Assembly (NCBI RefSeq): GCF_023370075.1 | Contig: NZ_CP097152.1 | Coordinates: 124,001 to 188,000 of the forward strand | DNA: 64,000 bases | From: Deinococcus sp. QL22 | GTDB taxonomy: Bacteria > Deinococcota > Deinococci > Deinococcales > Deinococcaceae | Direction of reading: 5' to 3' | Shown: one piece after another, positions 10,026-19,372 of the stretch | How positions within the stretch are numbered: position 1 is the first letter of the stretch | How the letters are laid out: each line of letters begins with the position of its first letter | Notes under the pieces: generated by a model | Database searches by the model: none | What the model was told of the DNA's origin: nothing | What the model saw: only the letters and a program-made list of their open reading frames with translations | Translations under genes and position numbers: made by a program

Positions 10026-10817
10026 ATGAAGAAAAGGTTGTGCTTTGCCGCTCCGCTGTTGGCGTTCATGCCGCTTCTTTCTGCTCCGGCGGGTGCTGCG
10101 CTCGCCGCCTCTTCTTCCAAAGTTGCGGCCACCCCCGATTTCCTTCAAACCGACCCGAAGGCCGGCTTTGCTTCTGCCGGAGCGCAGTTTTGTGCACCGA
10201 CCGCAGTCTCGAATTCATTGACCTGGTTGGGCACGCACGGTTATCCCGCGTTGCTGCCCCAGGGGAGCAACCTCCACAACGTGCAGGCAAACCTCATCCG
10301 TCTGCTGGGAAGCGCGAGCTTCACGAACACGGATCCGGCGAGCGGGACAGGCCCCGCGCAGTTGATGCGGGGCGTGGGTCAATACGTCCAGAAGGCCGGC
10401 TACGGCATCAGCGAGCTGAGTTATGAAGGCTGGCGAGCGGTTCCCGCAGCACAGCGCGTGAGCATGACACCTGATTTGGACAATATTCGTGACGTCATCG
10501 ATGACGATGCTGGTGCCGTCTGGTTAAATGTCGGCTGGTATCGCTACGACGAGAATGACGATACCTATGAGCGATCCAGCGGGCATTGGGTCACCGTGGT
10601 GGGCTACGGTGGTGATGACCTGTTGATTCACGATCCAGCGACTTCGGTCGGGCGCACCGAGCGCGCCACGGTCACGCCTTTGGCGAGTGGATCTCTGGTC
10701 GGCCAAGAGGCGAACTTGCCGCGTGCCGCCGAGGAGTACTACGAATTGGGCGGATCGCTGGCCAGGGAGAACTGGGTCGCGATTCTCGATGGCGCCGTTT
10801 TTTTGCTGCTGGACTGA
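10026..10817 (+). CDS. Secreted C39-like cysteine peptidase
   Basis: The ATG at 10026 follows GAGGAG at normal spacing; the product has 263 residues. Residues 1-30 form a Sec signal (PLLAFMPLLSAPAGAALA). The mature part fits a papain-like C39-type fold: candidate nucleophile Cys in AQFCAPTAVSNSL (~residue 57), general-base His in SGHWVTVVGYGG and Asp in LLIHDP, in the expected order. A role in secreted proteolysis or peptide processing is inferred; no bacteriocin exporter or substrate gene is adjacent. It could be a non-catalytic relative, but all three positions look conserved. A second C39-like protein with a LysM domain lies at 44463-45446. Confidence 0.7.
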   Translation: MKKRLCFAAPLLAFMPLLSAPAGAALAASSSKVAATPDFLQTDPKAGFASAGAQFCAPTAVSNSLTWLGTHGYPALLPQGSNLHNVQANLIRLLGSASFTNTDPASGTGPAQLMRGVGQYVQKAGYGISELSYEGWRAVPAAQRVSMTPDLDNIRDVIDDDAGAVWLNVGWYRYDENDDTYERSSGHWVTVVGYGGDDLLIHDPATSVGRTERATVTPLASGSLVGQEANLPRAAEEYYELGGSLARENWVAILDGAVFLLLD

Positions 10818-11130
10818 ACCAACAGACTGTTCAGTCTGAATGGACACGTCGATGGTCAACTGATGAGCCGTACCCGGCTTCCTGTTGGGGTGCGGCTCCT
10901 CCTGGTAAGGGATGGGGGAAACCGATTCAGCGGTTGGGCGTCGGGTCAAGTGGGCAGCGGCCATTGACCCAACGTGAGCGGCAATAGGGGACGCGCAACG
11001 TCTGGTGCTCCTCTGGAGTGAACAGGGCCATGCCCGAGGCTCACTCGGAGACACCGCTGTCCAGACCCCTGGTAAAATCGCTGGCCTCGGCGCTGAGCGG
11101 CAGCTTTCTTCTTTCCTCAGGAACTGCGAG
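10818..11130. other. Intergenic, no supported gene
   Basis: Frames on both strands lack ribosome sites and recognisable motifs. The segment ends where an IS6 terminal repeat begins, so part of it is probably decayed mobile or flanking DNA. Confidence 0.35.
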
Positions 11131-11277
11131 GGTGTGTTGCCTTAACTGGGTCAGGAGAGGCTGATCCGCCGCCACCGACCCTCAGCCCTCTTGCCACCGA
11201 TGCTCGATGACGATCATCCAGCATGTCGTTTGGCTGTATCACCGCTTCCCCCTCAGTGACCGTGACGTGCAAAGCCT
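11131..11277 (+). mobile_element. IS6 left end: terminal repeat plus first codons of the transposase
   Basis: GGTGTGTTGCCTTAACTGG matches the terminal repeat at 27111 and 41657. It is followed by a fragment reading TIIQHVVWLYHRFPLSDRDVQ, the conserved N-terminus of the IS6 transposase. After about 11277 the similarity stops abruptly, so the element is truncated on its right. Confidence 0.6.
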
Positions 11278-11968
11278 GACTTTCCCCTCGCTCACGCGGG
11301 TCGGTCTCCCGTCTGGGCTTCCCAAAGTGTTGTGCACAAGCGGGACAAAGGCATGTGGAGTTCTCCCTACTGGCAGGGAGCAGAACTGAATCTGTACCGT
11401 GACGGGAGACTCAGGTCAGGACGCCCGGCAGGAACCAAAGAACATGGCTGCCTTGGAGACCTAGCTTTCCAACCTTCTCCGGCCAGGGGCGTACCTTCTG
11501 CTCAGAGTCCAGGTGCCCACACCCAGCGCAGCGAGTTCAGCGGCTCCACATAGGGAGGGACGGGGCAGCCACTTCAGGGCAGTGACGGCAAACTGGGGGG
11601 GCGTGTCTCGTTGGAGGAGGCAAATGAGCTCCTTCGAGGCTAGGAGCCGCGGCTCTGGCCGACCAGTGAAGACGGCTCTTGCGCCGTTCTAGTGGGCAGC
11701 ACACAGGGTGCGTAAAGGGGCAGGTGGGGGGCAACGAGAACGGGCCGAATGCCGCTGAGCGGAAGACACTCACCCTCAGCGCTTGGTGTGGGCGCTTTCC
11801 TGACCAACGGGGGCGGCCCCGACGCTGCGGTACTGGGGTGGGGTTCAGTTTCCTGGCCGGGCGTCCTGGTGTGCCCTCACTCGCTCAGTCGGGCCAGCGC
11901 CGAGCCAGCCTATGACGCCTCCACAGGCACCGGCCCGCCCACCGCAACACTCCTCAAACCGTCAGCCC
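11278..11968. other. Roughly 690 bases with no supported gene
   Basis: Several frames of 60-80 codons overlap here, but all are proline-, arginine- or serine-rich translations of GC-rich sequence without ribosome sites. I see no known motif. It looks like degraded DNA between an IS6 stump and the SnoaL-like gene. Confidence 0.35.
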
Positions 11969-12349
11969 TTAGCCCGCTGGGATGAGCGCCGCGCACTCCG
12001 GGCCAGGCTCAACCACGAAGGCTTGCAGCTCGGCTATTTTATTGCCACGAAAGCGCCACACATCGCAGTAAGCGTACCGGGTCGCCTGCCCCTCCTCATT
12101 CATCAAGGTGATCTCACCAAGGGCAACCACCCGGTCATGCTCAGCAATCATGCGCTGAACGTCAAACTTGGGCGGCTCTTGATACGTGGCCGCCATCCAC
12201 TGGCGAACAGCTTCCTTTCCCTGAAGGGTTCGGTTCCCCACAAATGTCCACTGGGTATCCTCGGTGCAGCACCTCAACAACCCTTCATAGTCCCCTTGGG
12301 CGACTGCAGCGTTGGCCGTCTCCAAAATCTTTTTGTACGTCTCTGACAT
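11969..12349 (-). CDS. SnoaL/NTF2-like protein, ketosteroid-isomerase fold
   Basis: The 126-residue product starts at an ATG with GAGGAG upstream. It has the helix-first NTF2-like layout (YKKILETANAAVAQGD), then WTFVGNRTLQGKEAVRQW, then strands ending CDVWRFRGNKIAELQAF, as in SnoaL-like polyketide cyclases and limonene-epoxide-hydrolase relatives. It lies 92 bases downstream of the RidA-like gene on the same strand and is probably co-transcribed under the TetR regulator. The substrate is unknown; the pair suggests detoxification or turnover of a small reactive metabolite. Confidence 0.8.
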   Translation of the reverse strand: MSETYKKILETANAAVAQGDYEGLLRCCTEDTQWTFVGNRTLQGKEAVRQWMAATYQEPPKFDVQRMIAEHDRVVALGEITLMNEEGQATRYAYCDVWRFRGNKIAELQAFVVEPGPECAALIPAG

Positions 12350-12441
12350 CTGGAACGCTCCTCAGTGGCCTGATCTCGAGAGGTCTTGTTCGGTCGTGTT
12401 CTCCATGCCAGCGTCTGCCGCTGTGGTGATTTGAGGGTCTT

Positions 12442-12831
12442 CTAGGGCAGGCGCGCAATGACCTTGATCTCGAAATCAAAGCCGGCCAACCAGTTCACAC
12501 CCACAGCAGTCCAATTCGGATACGGCGGATCACCAAAGGCCTGAAGTCGAATGGGGGTGATCAATTCGAATTGCGCTGCTGGATCGGTATGGAAGGTGGT
12601 TACGTCAACGATATCGTCAAACGTACACCCTGCAGCCTCCAGTACGGCGGCCAGATGGTCAAAGGCCAGTTGAACCTGTCGTTCGAAAACTGGCTCGGGC
12701 GAGCCGTCCTCGCGGCTGCCCACCTGGCCGGAGACGAACAGCAGATCTCCGGAGCGAATGGCAGCCGAGTAGCGGTTGATCTCGTAGAGGGCCTGCGGAA
12801 CAGCGGGGAACACAGCGTCACGTCGGTTCAT
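12442..12831 (-). CDS. RidA/YjgF-family protein
   Basis: The start at 12831 (MNRRDAVFPA) has AGGAGT eight bases upstream; the frame open to 12939 is not needed. The 129 residues match the RidA trimer fold: YSAAIRSGDLLFVSGQVG, QVQLAFDHLAAVLEAAGC, FDDIVDVTTF, YPNWTAVGVNWLAGFDFEI. RidA proteins deaminate reactive enamines and imines, but this divergent member may act on another small molecule. It is divergent from the TetR gene, with three palindromes between them, so TetR control is likely. Confidence 0.85.
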   Translation of the reverse strand: MNRRDAVFPAVPQALYEINRYSAAIRSGDLLFVSGQVGSREDGSPEPVFERQVQLAFDHLAAVLEAAGCTFDDIVDVTTFHTDPAAQFELITPIRLQAFGDPPYPNWTAVGVNWLAGFDFEIKVIARLP

Positions 12832-12955
12832 TGGTGTACTCCTGGAACGAGCGAAGGCTACGCTCTGAAGAGCTGAAACAGGTTCATGGTGAACGTGCTC
12901 CGCGTCGCTCAGAGACAGCGGGGTCACCAGGGTCTCCAACGTTCAGAGAACCACT

Positions 12956-13026
12956 GACATACGCGCCGTATGTCCTGGTACACTAGCGCATACGTGCCGT
13001 ATGTCAATAGGCATACCCGCCGTATG
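12956..13026. promoter_or_regulatory. Triple palindromic operator, CATACG-N3-CGTATG
   Basis: Three copies occur: GACATACG-CGC-CGTATGTC (12956-12974, perfect), CATACG-TGC-CGTATG (12989-13003, perfect) and CATACC-CGC-CGTATG (13012-13026, one mismatch). Centres lie about 31 and 23 bases apart in the divergent region between ridA-like and tetR. They are the obvious binding sites of the adjacent TetR protein, controlling both directions. Confidence 0.85.
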
Positions 13027-13069
13027 TCGCTGGAGGAGGGGGAAGGTCATCGCGAACAAACGTCTGCAG

Positions 13070-13654
13070 ATGGTGGAAGAAACCCGGTCTAAACTCATCC
13101 ACGCGGCACGGAAGGCCTTTGCCGCTCAGGGCTATGCCGCAGCGTCAATGGACGACCTGACGGCCGACGCCGGCCTGACGCGGGGCGCGCTGTACCACAA
13201 CTTCGGCGACAAGAAGGGCCTCCTTCAGGCGGTCATCGATCAGCTGGACGCGGAAATGCTGGAGCGGATGCACGCCGCCCACGCCCAGGCGGAGGGGGCC
13301 TGGGCCGGATTTCTGGCGGAGCATCTCGCCTATATCCAGATGGCGCTTGAGCCAGAGATTCAGCGCATCATGCTGCTCGACGGGCCAGCAGTGCTCGGTG
13401 ATCCCTCGCAGTGGCCCAACCAGACGGCCTGCCTGCAGCGAACGACGCACATGGTTCAGGCCCTGATCGACGAGGGCACCGTGAACTCCCTCGATGCAGA
13501 AGCGGCGGCGCGGCTCCTGAATGGTGCCGCGCTCCACGCCGCCCTTTGGATTGCCGCTGCCGACGATCCTCAGGTGGTGTTTGAGAAGGCAGTCACGACC
13601 TTTCAGCACCTCGCGGCTGGTCTGTTACGGGGCAGGGCAGAAGCAGTGACATGA
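13070..13654 (+). CDS. TetR/AcrR-family repressor
   Basis: The N-terminal TetR HTH is clear: RSKLIHAARKAFAAQGYA, then MDDLTADAGLTRGALYHNFGDKKGLLQAVI. The start is uncertain. ATG 13070 leaves a normal-length N-terminus (194 residues) but has a weak ribosome site. The upstream in-frame ATG 13001 lies inside the second operator and would add 23 atypical residues, while a strong GGAGGAGGG at about 13033 precedes no standard codon at good distance. The C-terminal domain is the ligand pocket, ligand unknown. It is expected to repress itself and the divergent ridA-snoaL pair through the three palindromes. Confidence 0.85.
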   Translation: MVEETRSKLIHAARKAFAAQGYAAASMDDLTADAGLTRGALYHNFGDKKGLLQAVIDQLDAEMLERMHAAHAQAEGAWAGFLAEHLAYIQMALEPEIQRIMLLDGPAVLGDPSQWPNQTACLQRTTHMVQALIDEGTVNSLDAEAAARLLNGAALHAALWIAAADDPQVVFEKAVTTFQHLAAGLLRGRAEAVT

Positions 13655-13689
13655 CCCCTGTTTCTCGGTTCACTTCGGTGGCGACACCA

Positions 13690-14110
13690 CTGACAGTCAG
13701 GCGGGAGATGAACGGGCAACGGTCGACCGAGCAACCCCCATGCTGGTGATGCTCGGGGAAGTCGATGCGGGTGAGGCACTCGCTGAGATCACCCGGAGCC
13801 ATGGCGTTGCTGCCAGTCCAGTTCAACGCTGAAAAACTGGTCTGGCCGCCTGACGGAGGACGAAGCCAAACGGCCCTCGTCTCCGAAGAAAAACATCGAC
13901 GACTCAAGACGCTGGTTGCCAACCTCTCGCTCGACAACGTACTGCTCCAGGAGGTGGTGACAAAAAATGGTGAACCGAGGGGCGACACCACCATCCCAAA
14001 CCCCAGCCGAACTCGGCAGATGACCGCTCGAGTTCGAGGGCGTCGGCCAAGAGGGGCTGCCTCTGCATCAGCGCAGGCTCGCTTCCGGCTTGCGAACGTC
14101 GTTTGACGGT
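13690..14110 (+). mobile_element. IS3-family OrfA relic
   Basis: In a broken frame the sequence at about 13860-13975 reads like the end of an IS3 OrfA (LKTLVANLSLDNVLLQEVV and the following lysines), preceded by scraps of its HTH part (EALAEITRSHGVAAS). Several frame changes are needed and OrfB cannot be followed. It overlaps the implausible tail of the leftward gene below. Confidence 0.45.
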
Positions 14111-14695
14111 TGGGGGTCTACCGGCTGCGCAGTCAGAGAGAAGGCGGTGGAAGCTGTCTGGCTGCCGAATGACTTGCGGATGGGCCGGGTCAGGCAATGG
14201 AGTCAGGTGGTGGCCCTTTGGCCTTGAAGCGTTGCCTGCGCCGCCATCGTCCGCATATAGCATATAGCCCGCAAACTGCGGCTCCGCCTCGTGCAGCAGT
14301 TCAGACAATGCCGCCCGGAAATCCTCGCGGGTGCACCAATCCCGCACAATACAGGCCCACGTGACCCAGATCTGCCGCATGCGGGGCGTCTGAACGGGAG
14401 GGTGCAGCAGGGTATACGCCGATTCCAAGACCACCAGCAGCAGGTCGTAGAGGGCCAGCCGCCGGGCCGCTTGCTCTGGGGTCAAGAGGTGGGACGCCGC
14501 CGCAGAGGAGAGACGCGACTGCAACTGGAGGTCAGCATTGGCGATCAGCGCCTGGGAGAACACCATAGAGCGGTCTATGAGGTGCTGGTAGAGCGCCAAC
14601 TCTTCGTTGTGACGGGCTCCGCGTTGTTAGCGAACAAAGATCCAGATGGCGACGGGCAGCCCGATGATCGTGAATGCGTCGTGTAGAAATTCCAT
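13904..14695 (-). pseudogene. Membrane-anchored helical protein of unknown function, TAA at codon 23
   Basis: The ATG at 14695 opens a short membrane anchor (FTIIGLPVAIWIFVR) and meets TAA at 14627-14629. The same frame then continues as a convincing helical protein (HNEELALYQHLIDRSMVFSQ, RRLALYDLLLVVLESAYTLL, VTWACIVRDWCTREDFRAAL). Deinococcus and related genomes carry proteins of this layout with a charged residue in place of the stop. Credible coding ends near 14240; the remaining open frame to 13904 is antisense to the IS3 relic and probably not native. The function is unknown. Confidence 0.6.
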
Positions 14696-15597
14696 CGTCT
14701 CCAAGGAGGGCATGGCTTACTCTAGGCGCTCTAAAATGCACTGGAATCGCTCGTGGGATGAGGCCTGCAGGGGAACTCCTCTCCTCGGGTGTTGAGCAGA
14801 GTTGTGAGCCTCCATACGCAACGATGATGGTTGGAATTGAGCGGATCAAGTCAGTCAGGCTCCGTTGCAGTGGAGCATTCAGATGGATGCATACACCCTA
14901 GACAGGGGCAAACGGCCGGTGTGTCTGCCACAGGGCAAGGCGCGGTGAGAAGTCTTGCAAACCTTGACCGGAGGCTAAATCGGCTGCTTTCCGAAAAGGA
15001 TTCCTTGAACTCGGCCGGTATGTGGTCGTGCACCTGGACGACTAATCCGGCCAGCCAGTCAACCATGAAGCGGGGTGGATAATCGGCCGGCCCTCAACCT
15101 GTGAGCCGCTGCAAGGCCCCGTGGTGCTGGTGCTCGTTGTCAGAAGGCCAGAGCAATCGCGTCCCGAGCGCAAGCACTAGCGGCGCTCTCAGGTGCAAGC
15201 ACCGTCAGACATAAAAAAGTGTCCGAACAACAGTGGGGAAGTCGATATCCCCCTCTTACAAAGTCATTTCCCCGGCATAACTTCCCGTCCACCGGGTGAT
15301 TGCCACGTCTGTCCGAGTCGATTTCAGGCCGACTCGCCTCCCCTACGTATTGCCTTTCAACGTCCTGGACGGCATTTACATGAAGCTTTACCTTTAGCAT
15401 CCTACCCGCTTCGAAGAGTTGGAATACAGCGTGAGTATGAGAACCTTCATGTCGGACGAACGAAAGATCAACGTAACCTTAATTAACTTAGTCTCCATGG
15501 AACGGGTGGATCTGAGACCAGCCACCACGGCCCCCACTGACTGCAAGCGTCTTCACGGCGCACCCAAGAGTTCGAGTCAGTACCCATGGAGCTTTCG
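14696..15597. other. Roughly 900 bases with no supported gene
   Basis: All frames are short and overlapping, without ribosome sites or motifs. The last 150 bases become less GC-rich and probably contain the promoter of the NPCBM lipoprotein. I found no tRNA-like or CRISPR-like structure. Confidence 0.35.
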
Positions 15598-17865
15598 ATG
15601 AACACACCACACCTGAAAACCCTCGCTGCCGCCGCCACCCTCTCCCTGAGCCTGATCATCTCCGCCTGCGGAACCACGCCCACCCCCACGGCAAGCACCC
15701 CGGCAGCAGCATCCGAACCAAGCAGCGAAACAGTCTGGGTCTCCGGCGTACCCAGCCTGTCCTCACAGTCCATACAGTCCATCGCAGGCGGCACCAACAA
15801 CCTGACGCGCGTGCCCTGGACCTCTGCCACCAACGGCTGGGGGCCAATCGAAATCGACCGCTCCAACGGAGGGCAGGCAGCCGGTGACGGGCGCGTGCTG
15901 ACCCTGAACGGCAAAACCTACACCAGCGGCTTCGGAACCAACGCTGCGTCGAGCATGACCTTCAACATCGACGCGCGCTGCCAGACCTTCACGGTGGGCA
16001 TGGGCATCGACGACGAGGTCGGCAGCGTCGGCAGCGCCGTGTTCGAGATCCACGCGGACGGCGTCAAGGTGTACGACTCGGGCCGCATGACTGGCAAAAG
16101 CGCGACCAAGAACGCCAGCGTCAGCGTGAGCGGCAAGAAGCTGCTCAAGCTGGTGGTCACCGACGGCGGCGACGGCCCCTCCAGCGACCACGCCGACTGG
16201 GTCTCCCCCACCCTGCTCAGCTGCACGGCGCCCGCGCCTGCCCCCACGCCCGCACCCGCCCAGCGCTTCTTGTCCGACCTGGCCTGGATCAGCGCCAGCA
16301 ACGGCTACGGCCCGGTCGAGCGCGACATGTCCAACGGCGAGGCCGCGGCCGGCGACGGGCGCGCGCTGACCCTGCAGGGCGTGGCGCACGCCAAGGGCCT
16401 GGGCGTGCACGCCGGGTCCACGGTGGCCTACGCGCTGGACGGCACCACCTACGCGAGCTTCCGCGCGGACGTCGGCCTGGACGACGAGGTCGGCACCAAC
16501 GGCGCGGCCACCTTCCAGGTGTGGGTCGACGGCGCCCTGCGCTACGACTCCGGCGAGCTGACCGGCGCCAGCGCCACGGCGCAGCCGTTCGTGGACATCC
16601 GCAGCGCCCGCGAGCTCAAGCTGGTCGTTACCCCCGGCGCGAGCGCGGACTCTGACCATGCTGACTGGGCCAGCGCCCGCCTAAGCACCGAGCTCGCGCC
16701 GGCCGCGCCCGCTCCTGCACCCGTTCCTGCACCCACCCCGACCCCCGTGCCTGCCCCCGCCCCCGGCACCGTTACCTACGGCGGCAAGCTGGTCATCACC
16801 CGCGGCGGAACCTACACGGGCAACTGGGAGAGCACCGACACCGGCGCGGCCGTGACCATCCAGACCTCCGAACCCGTGGTCATCGAGAACGCCAACATCC
16901 GCGGCCAGGGCGCCCTGATCGCCGGCTTCGGCGTGAACCTGACCGTGCGCAACACCCGGGGCATCTCGCTGACCCCGAACGTGCTGGGCCGCGCCGCGGA
17001 GATGGCCATCAAGGCCGAGGAGATCCGCAACCTGCGCGTCGAGGACTCCACCTTCACCGGCGGCGGCATCTACGTGCGGCGCTTCATGGGCGACCAGGCT
17101 GCCGGCCAGGGCATCCGGATCCTGCGCAACGTGTTCGTCAACATCGATGGACGCAAGAGTAATGGCGCCGGAGGGTACTCGGGCAGCGAGATCCGCCAGA
17201 TGGTGCAGTTCAACAACGTGACCGGCATCGGGACTGCGGAGATCGCCTGGAACCAGAACATCAACGAGGCGTTCAAGAGTGCCGGCGAAGACCTGATCAA
17301 CATGTACGCGTCTTCGGGCACGCCCGGCGCAATGATCCTGATCCACGACAACTACCTGGAGGGCTCGTATCCGGCCAACCCCCTGACCGACAGCCACTAT
17401 GGCGGGGGGATCCTGCTGGGCGACGGAACGGTGTCGGTGGCGGCGAACAACGGGTACCAGTCGGCGTACAACAACCAGGTGGTTTCCACAACGAATTACG
17501 GCATGGCGATTATTGGGGGGACCAACAACCGCATCGAGAACAACCGGGTGATTTCGAGTGGGCGCACCCCGGACGGCACGCGGGTGGCAGCGCAGAACGT
17601 GGGGCTGTACGTGTGGGACATGTACAACACCGGCAGCATGTTCAGCCAGAACGTGATGCAGAACAACGTGAGCGGCTGGACCAAGGTGGCAGCGGACGGC
17701 AGCCTGTCGAACAACAACTGGTGGTTGCCCAACGGCACGACGAACGGCTCGCTGGGGCAGAACAACACGGCTCTGGGCACGCAGACCCGGTCAAGTGAGC
17801 AAGCAGAGTTTTCCCGCTGGCAGCAAAAGCTCTCCACCGCTGGTATCACCATCGGCGCCCGCTGA
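15598..17865 (+). CDS. Lipoprotein with two NPCBM domains and a right-handed beta-helix domain
   Basis: The start at 15598 (MNTPHLKTL) follows GGAG; the 755-residue product has a lipobox ISAC. Two NPCBM carbohydrate-binding-like domains lie at about residues 71-207 and 221-364. Each has W-x-S-A-x-N-G-[WY]-G-P at the start, a GIDDEVG or GLDDEVG core and a DHADW end. A Pro/Ala linker (~365-392) leads to a parallel beta-helix, where Asn-rich turns such as NNRIENNRVISSG resemble pectate-lyase or NosD-type repeats. It probably binds and cleaves, or simply adheres to, a surface polysaccharide. A related NPCBM gene at 31524 is broken. Confidence 0.85.
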   Translation: MNTPHLKTLAAAATLSLSLIISACGTTPTPTASTPAAASEPSSETVWVSGVPSLSSQSIQSIAGGTNNLTRVPWTSATNGWGPIEIDRSNGGQAAGDGRVLTLNGKTYTSGFGTNAASSMTFNIDARCQTFTVGMGIDDEVGSVGSAVFEIHADGVKVYDSGRMTGKSATKNASVSVSGKKLLKLVVTDGGDGPSSDHADWVSPTLLSCTAPAPAPTPAPAQRFLSDLAWISASNGYGPVERDMSNGEAAAGDGRALTLQGVAHAKGLGVHAGSTVAYALDGTTYASFRADVGLDDEVGTNGAATFQVWVDGALRYDSGELTGASATAQPFVDIRSARELKLVVTPGASADSDHADWASARLSTELAPAAPAPAPVPAPTPTPVPAPAPGTVTYGGKLVITRGGTYTGNWESTDTGAAVTIQTSEPVVIENANIRGQGALIAGFGVNLTVRNTRGISLTPNVLGRAAEMAIKAEEIRNLRVEDSTFTGGGIYVRRFMGDQAAGQGIRILRNVFVNIDGRKSNGAGGYSGSEIRQMVQFNNVTGIGTAEIAWNQNINEAFKSAGEDLINMYASSGTPGAMILIHDNYLEGSYPANPLTDSHYGGGILLGDGTVSVAANNGYQSAYNNQVVSTTNYGMAIIGGTNNRIENNRVISSGRTPDGTRVAAQNVGLYVWDMYNTGSMFSQNVMQNNVSGWTKVAADGSLSNNNWWLPNGTTNGSLGQNNTALGTQTRSSEQAEFSRWQQKLSTAGITIGAR

Positions 17866-17885
17866 TTCAGACCCGCACGGCAGCG

Positions 17886-17914
17886 GTGCCCCGGAGCTCT
17901 TGGCTCCGGGGCAC
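17886..17914 (+). terminator. 12-bp GC-rich hairpin after the beta-helix lipoprotein
   Basis: Arms GTGCCCCGGAGC and its complement enclose a TCTTG loop, 21 bases past the stop codon. A T-tract is missing, so termination is likely but not certain. Confidence 0.55.
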
Positions 17915-18121
17915 ACTCCATTCCCCCGAGGAGGCACATCCCAGTGTCAGGGAGGCTGAACGAATTGTGTCCCCAGTTTGACGGGCCACGCCTGACCCCC
18001 ACAAACCAGAAGGGGAGCTACGCGACCTCCACGAGCGGTTGTCCGGGCCCCGTGATCACCCACCTGTGTCAAACGCGGCCCGCGAGCATGCTCCGCCTTC
18101 AGCTTTCAGACTCCGTGGCAG

Positions 18122-19160
18122 TCACCGGTACCGCCCACGTGCCACCCGCTCCAGCTCTTGATACAACCCAGCGATCAGATCTGCACCGAAGCCAAGCCCC
18201 TTGAGAATCGTCCCAACGGCTTCAGCGCCCAGACTGAAGACAGTCTTTAACGCAGTGGTAATGGCACTGGCGTCAAAGCCAAGGGCCTTCAGGATGCTGC
18301 CAATCACTGCGGCACTCTCGTTGAACACGTCCAACAGAGCCTGCGTGATGGTGTTCACCCCAAAGCCCAGGCTGTTAGCCCGGTGATCGCCCCTGCACCA
18401 AAGCCAACCGCTTTCAGAATTCCCCGACCACATCCGCACTGGGGCCAAGAACGTCCTTCAGGGCTCCGGTGATGGCGCCGGCCCCAAACCCGACCGCCTG
18501 TAGAATGCCGCCAATGGCCTGTCCTCCGAGGCTGTATACGTCTCTCAGGGCACCTGTGATCGCGTTGGCACCGAAACAGAGCGCTTTCAGGACTGCACCA
18601 GTGGCTGTCCCGTCGAGACTGAAGATGACTTTCATGGCCCCCGCAATGACGTCTACACCGTAACTGAGAGACGTCAGAATTTCACCCGCCGCCAGCCTTC
18701 CGAGGGCGTACACCCCGTTCAGGGCTCCCGCGATGTGGCGTTGGCGAGGTCACCTAACAGGTAGGCCGATTTCAGGCCAGCCGACACTGCATTAACGCCA
18801 AAGCCGACCGCTTTCAGAATGGTCGCGTTGGTCAGGTCGCCCAGGCTGTAGGCCGTCTTCAGGCGCCTGCCGTTTGCGGCCCCGAGTAATTCACGCGGAA
18901 CAGGATGGTGCCAGTCGCAAGGTCTCCCAAGGCAAAGACACTCGTCATGGACAAGGCCACCTCGTCAGCCGTAAAGAGTTCATTCTTAAGTAATTGTGCG
19001 GTCACGTCTGCGGCCAGGTTGAATTCGGCTTTCAGTTCCGTGGCAATTTCACTGGCAGTCTTGCCAAGTCCCTTCAGGGCGTGCGCGCGGATGATTGGAC
19101 TCTTGTTAACGCTGCATGAGGTTGTGTGTGAGGGCAGCCAGAACGACCCACGCCGCCGTT
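18122..19160 (-). pseudogene. Helical tandem-repeat protein (LK-x-V-F/Y-S-L-G repeats), multiply frameshifted
   Basis: Following the minus strand across at least four frame changes (near 18865, 18735, 18420 and 18375) yields one continuous repeat protein. The unit is about 33 residues made of two helices. Examples are ALKTVFSLGAEAVGT with ILKGLGFGADLIAG, and ALRDVYSLGGQAIGG with ILQAVGFGAGAITG. The rightmost part (ALKGLGKTASEIATELKAEF) begins the array. No signal peptide survives. Proteins with comparable ALK-type helical repeats exist in several soil bacteria, without a function known to me. Repeat DNA invites slippage, so some shifts could be recombination or assembly errors. Confidence 0.6.
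18150..19080. repeat. Tandem degenerate repeats of about 99 bp
   Basis: On the minus strand a block beginning CTGAAAGCGGT or CTGAAGGCCCT, then GGCTTTGGTGCA, recurs about every 99 bases with an intervening GTCTACAGCCTGGG-like half-unit. This is the DNA counterpart of the helical protein repeat. Confidence 0.55.
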
Positions 19161-19235
19161 GTTCTTTCCTCAGCCGTACACCCATCCTTTCTTAAACTTT
19201 GCTTCTTTCAAATCTCATCTAAGAGGGGCAAAAAT

Positions 19236-19316
19236 ATGCAAGATAAAGATATCTTCAGGAATCGACGTGGACGATCCAGTCTGCGTGCTCCCGTGAAAAT
19301 CGGCCCGTCGCTATGA
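19236..19316 (+). CDS. Possible 26-residue basic peptide
   Basis: ATG 19236 follows AGAGGGG and encodes a short Arg-rich peptide (IFRNRRGRSSLRAPVKIG) just before the metalloprotease-like gene. It could be a leader, or chance. Confidence 0.15.
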   Translation: MQDKDIFRNRRGRSSLRAPVKIGPSL

Positions 19317-19372
19317 CCTATGAACTCTGGAGCATGTCCTGCGTGGACTGCACGGTAAAAGGGGGATGACAG

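Noticed and set aside
15763..17397. Long minus-strand frames opposite the NPCBM/beta-helix gene
   Set aside because: Ala/Gly/Val/His-rich shadows without motifs or ribosome sites.
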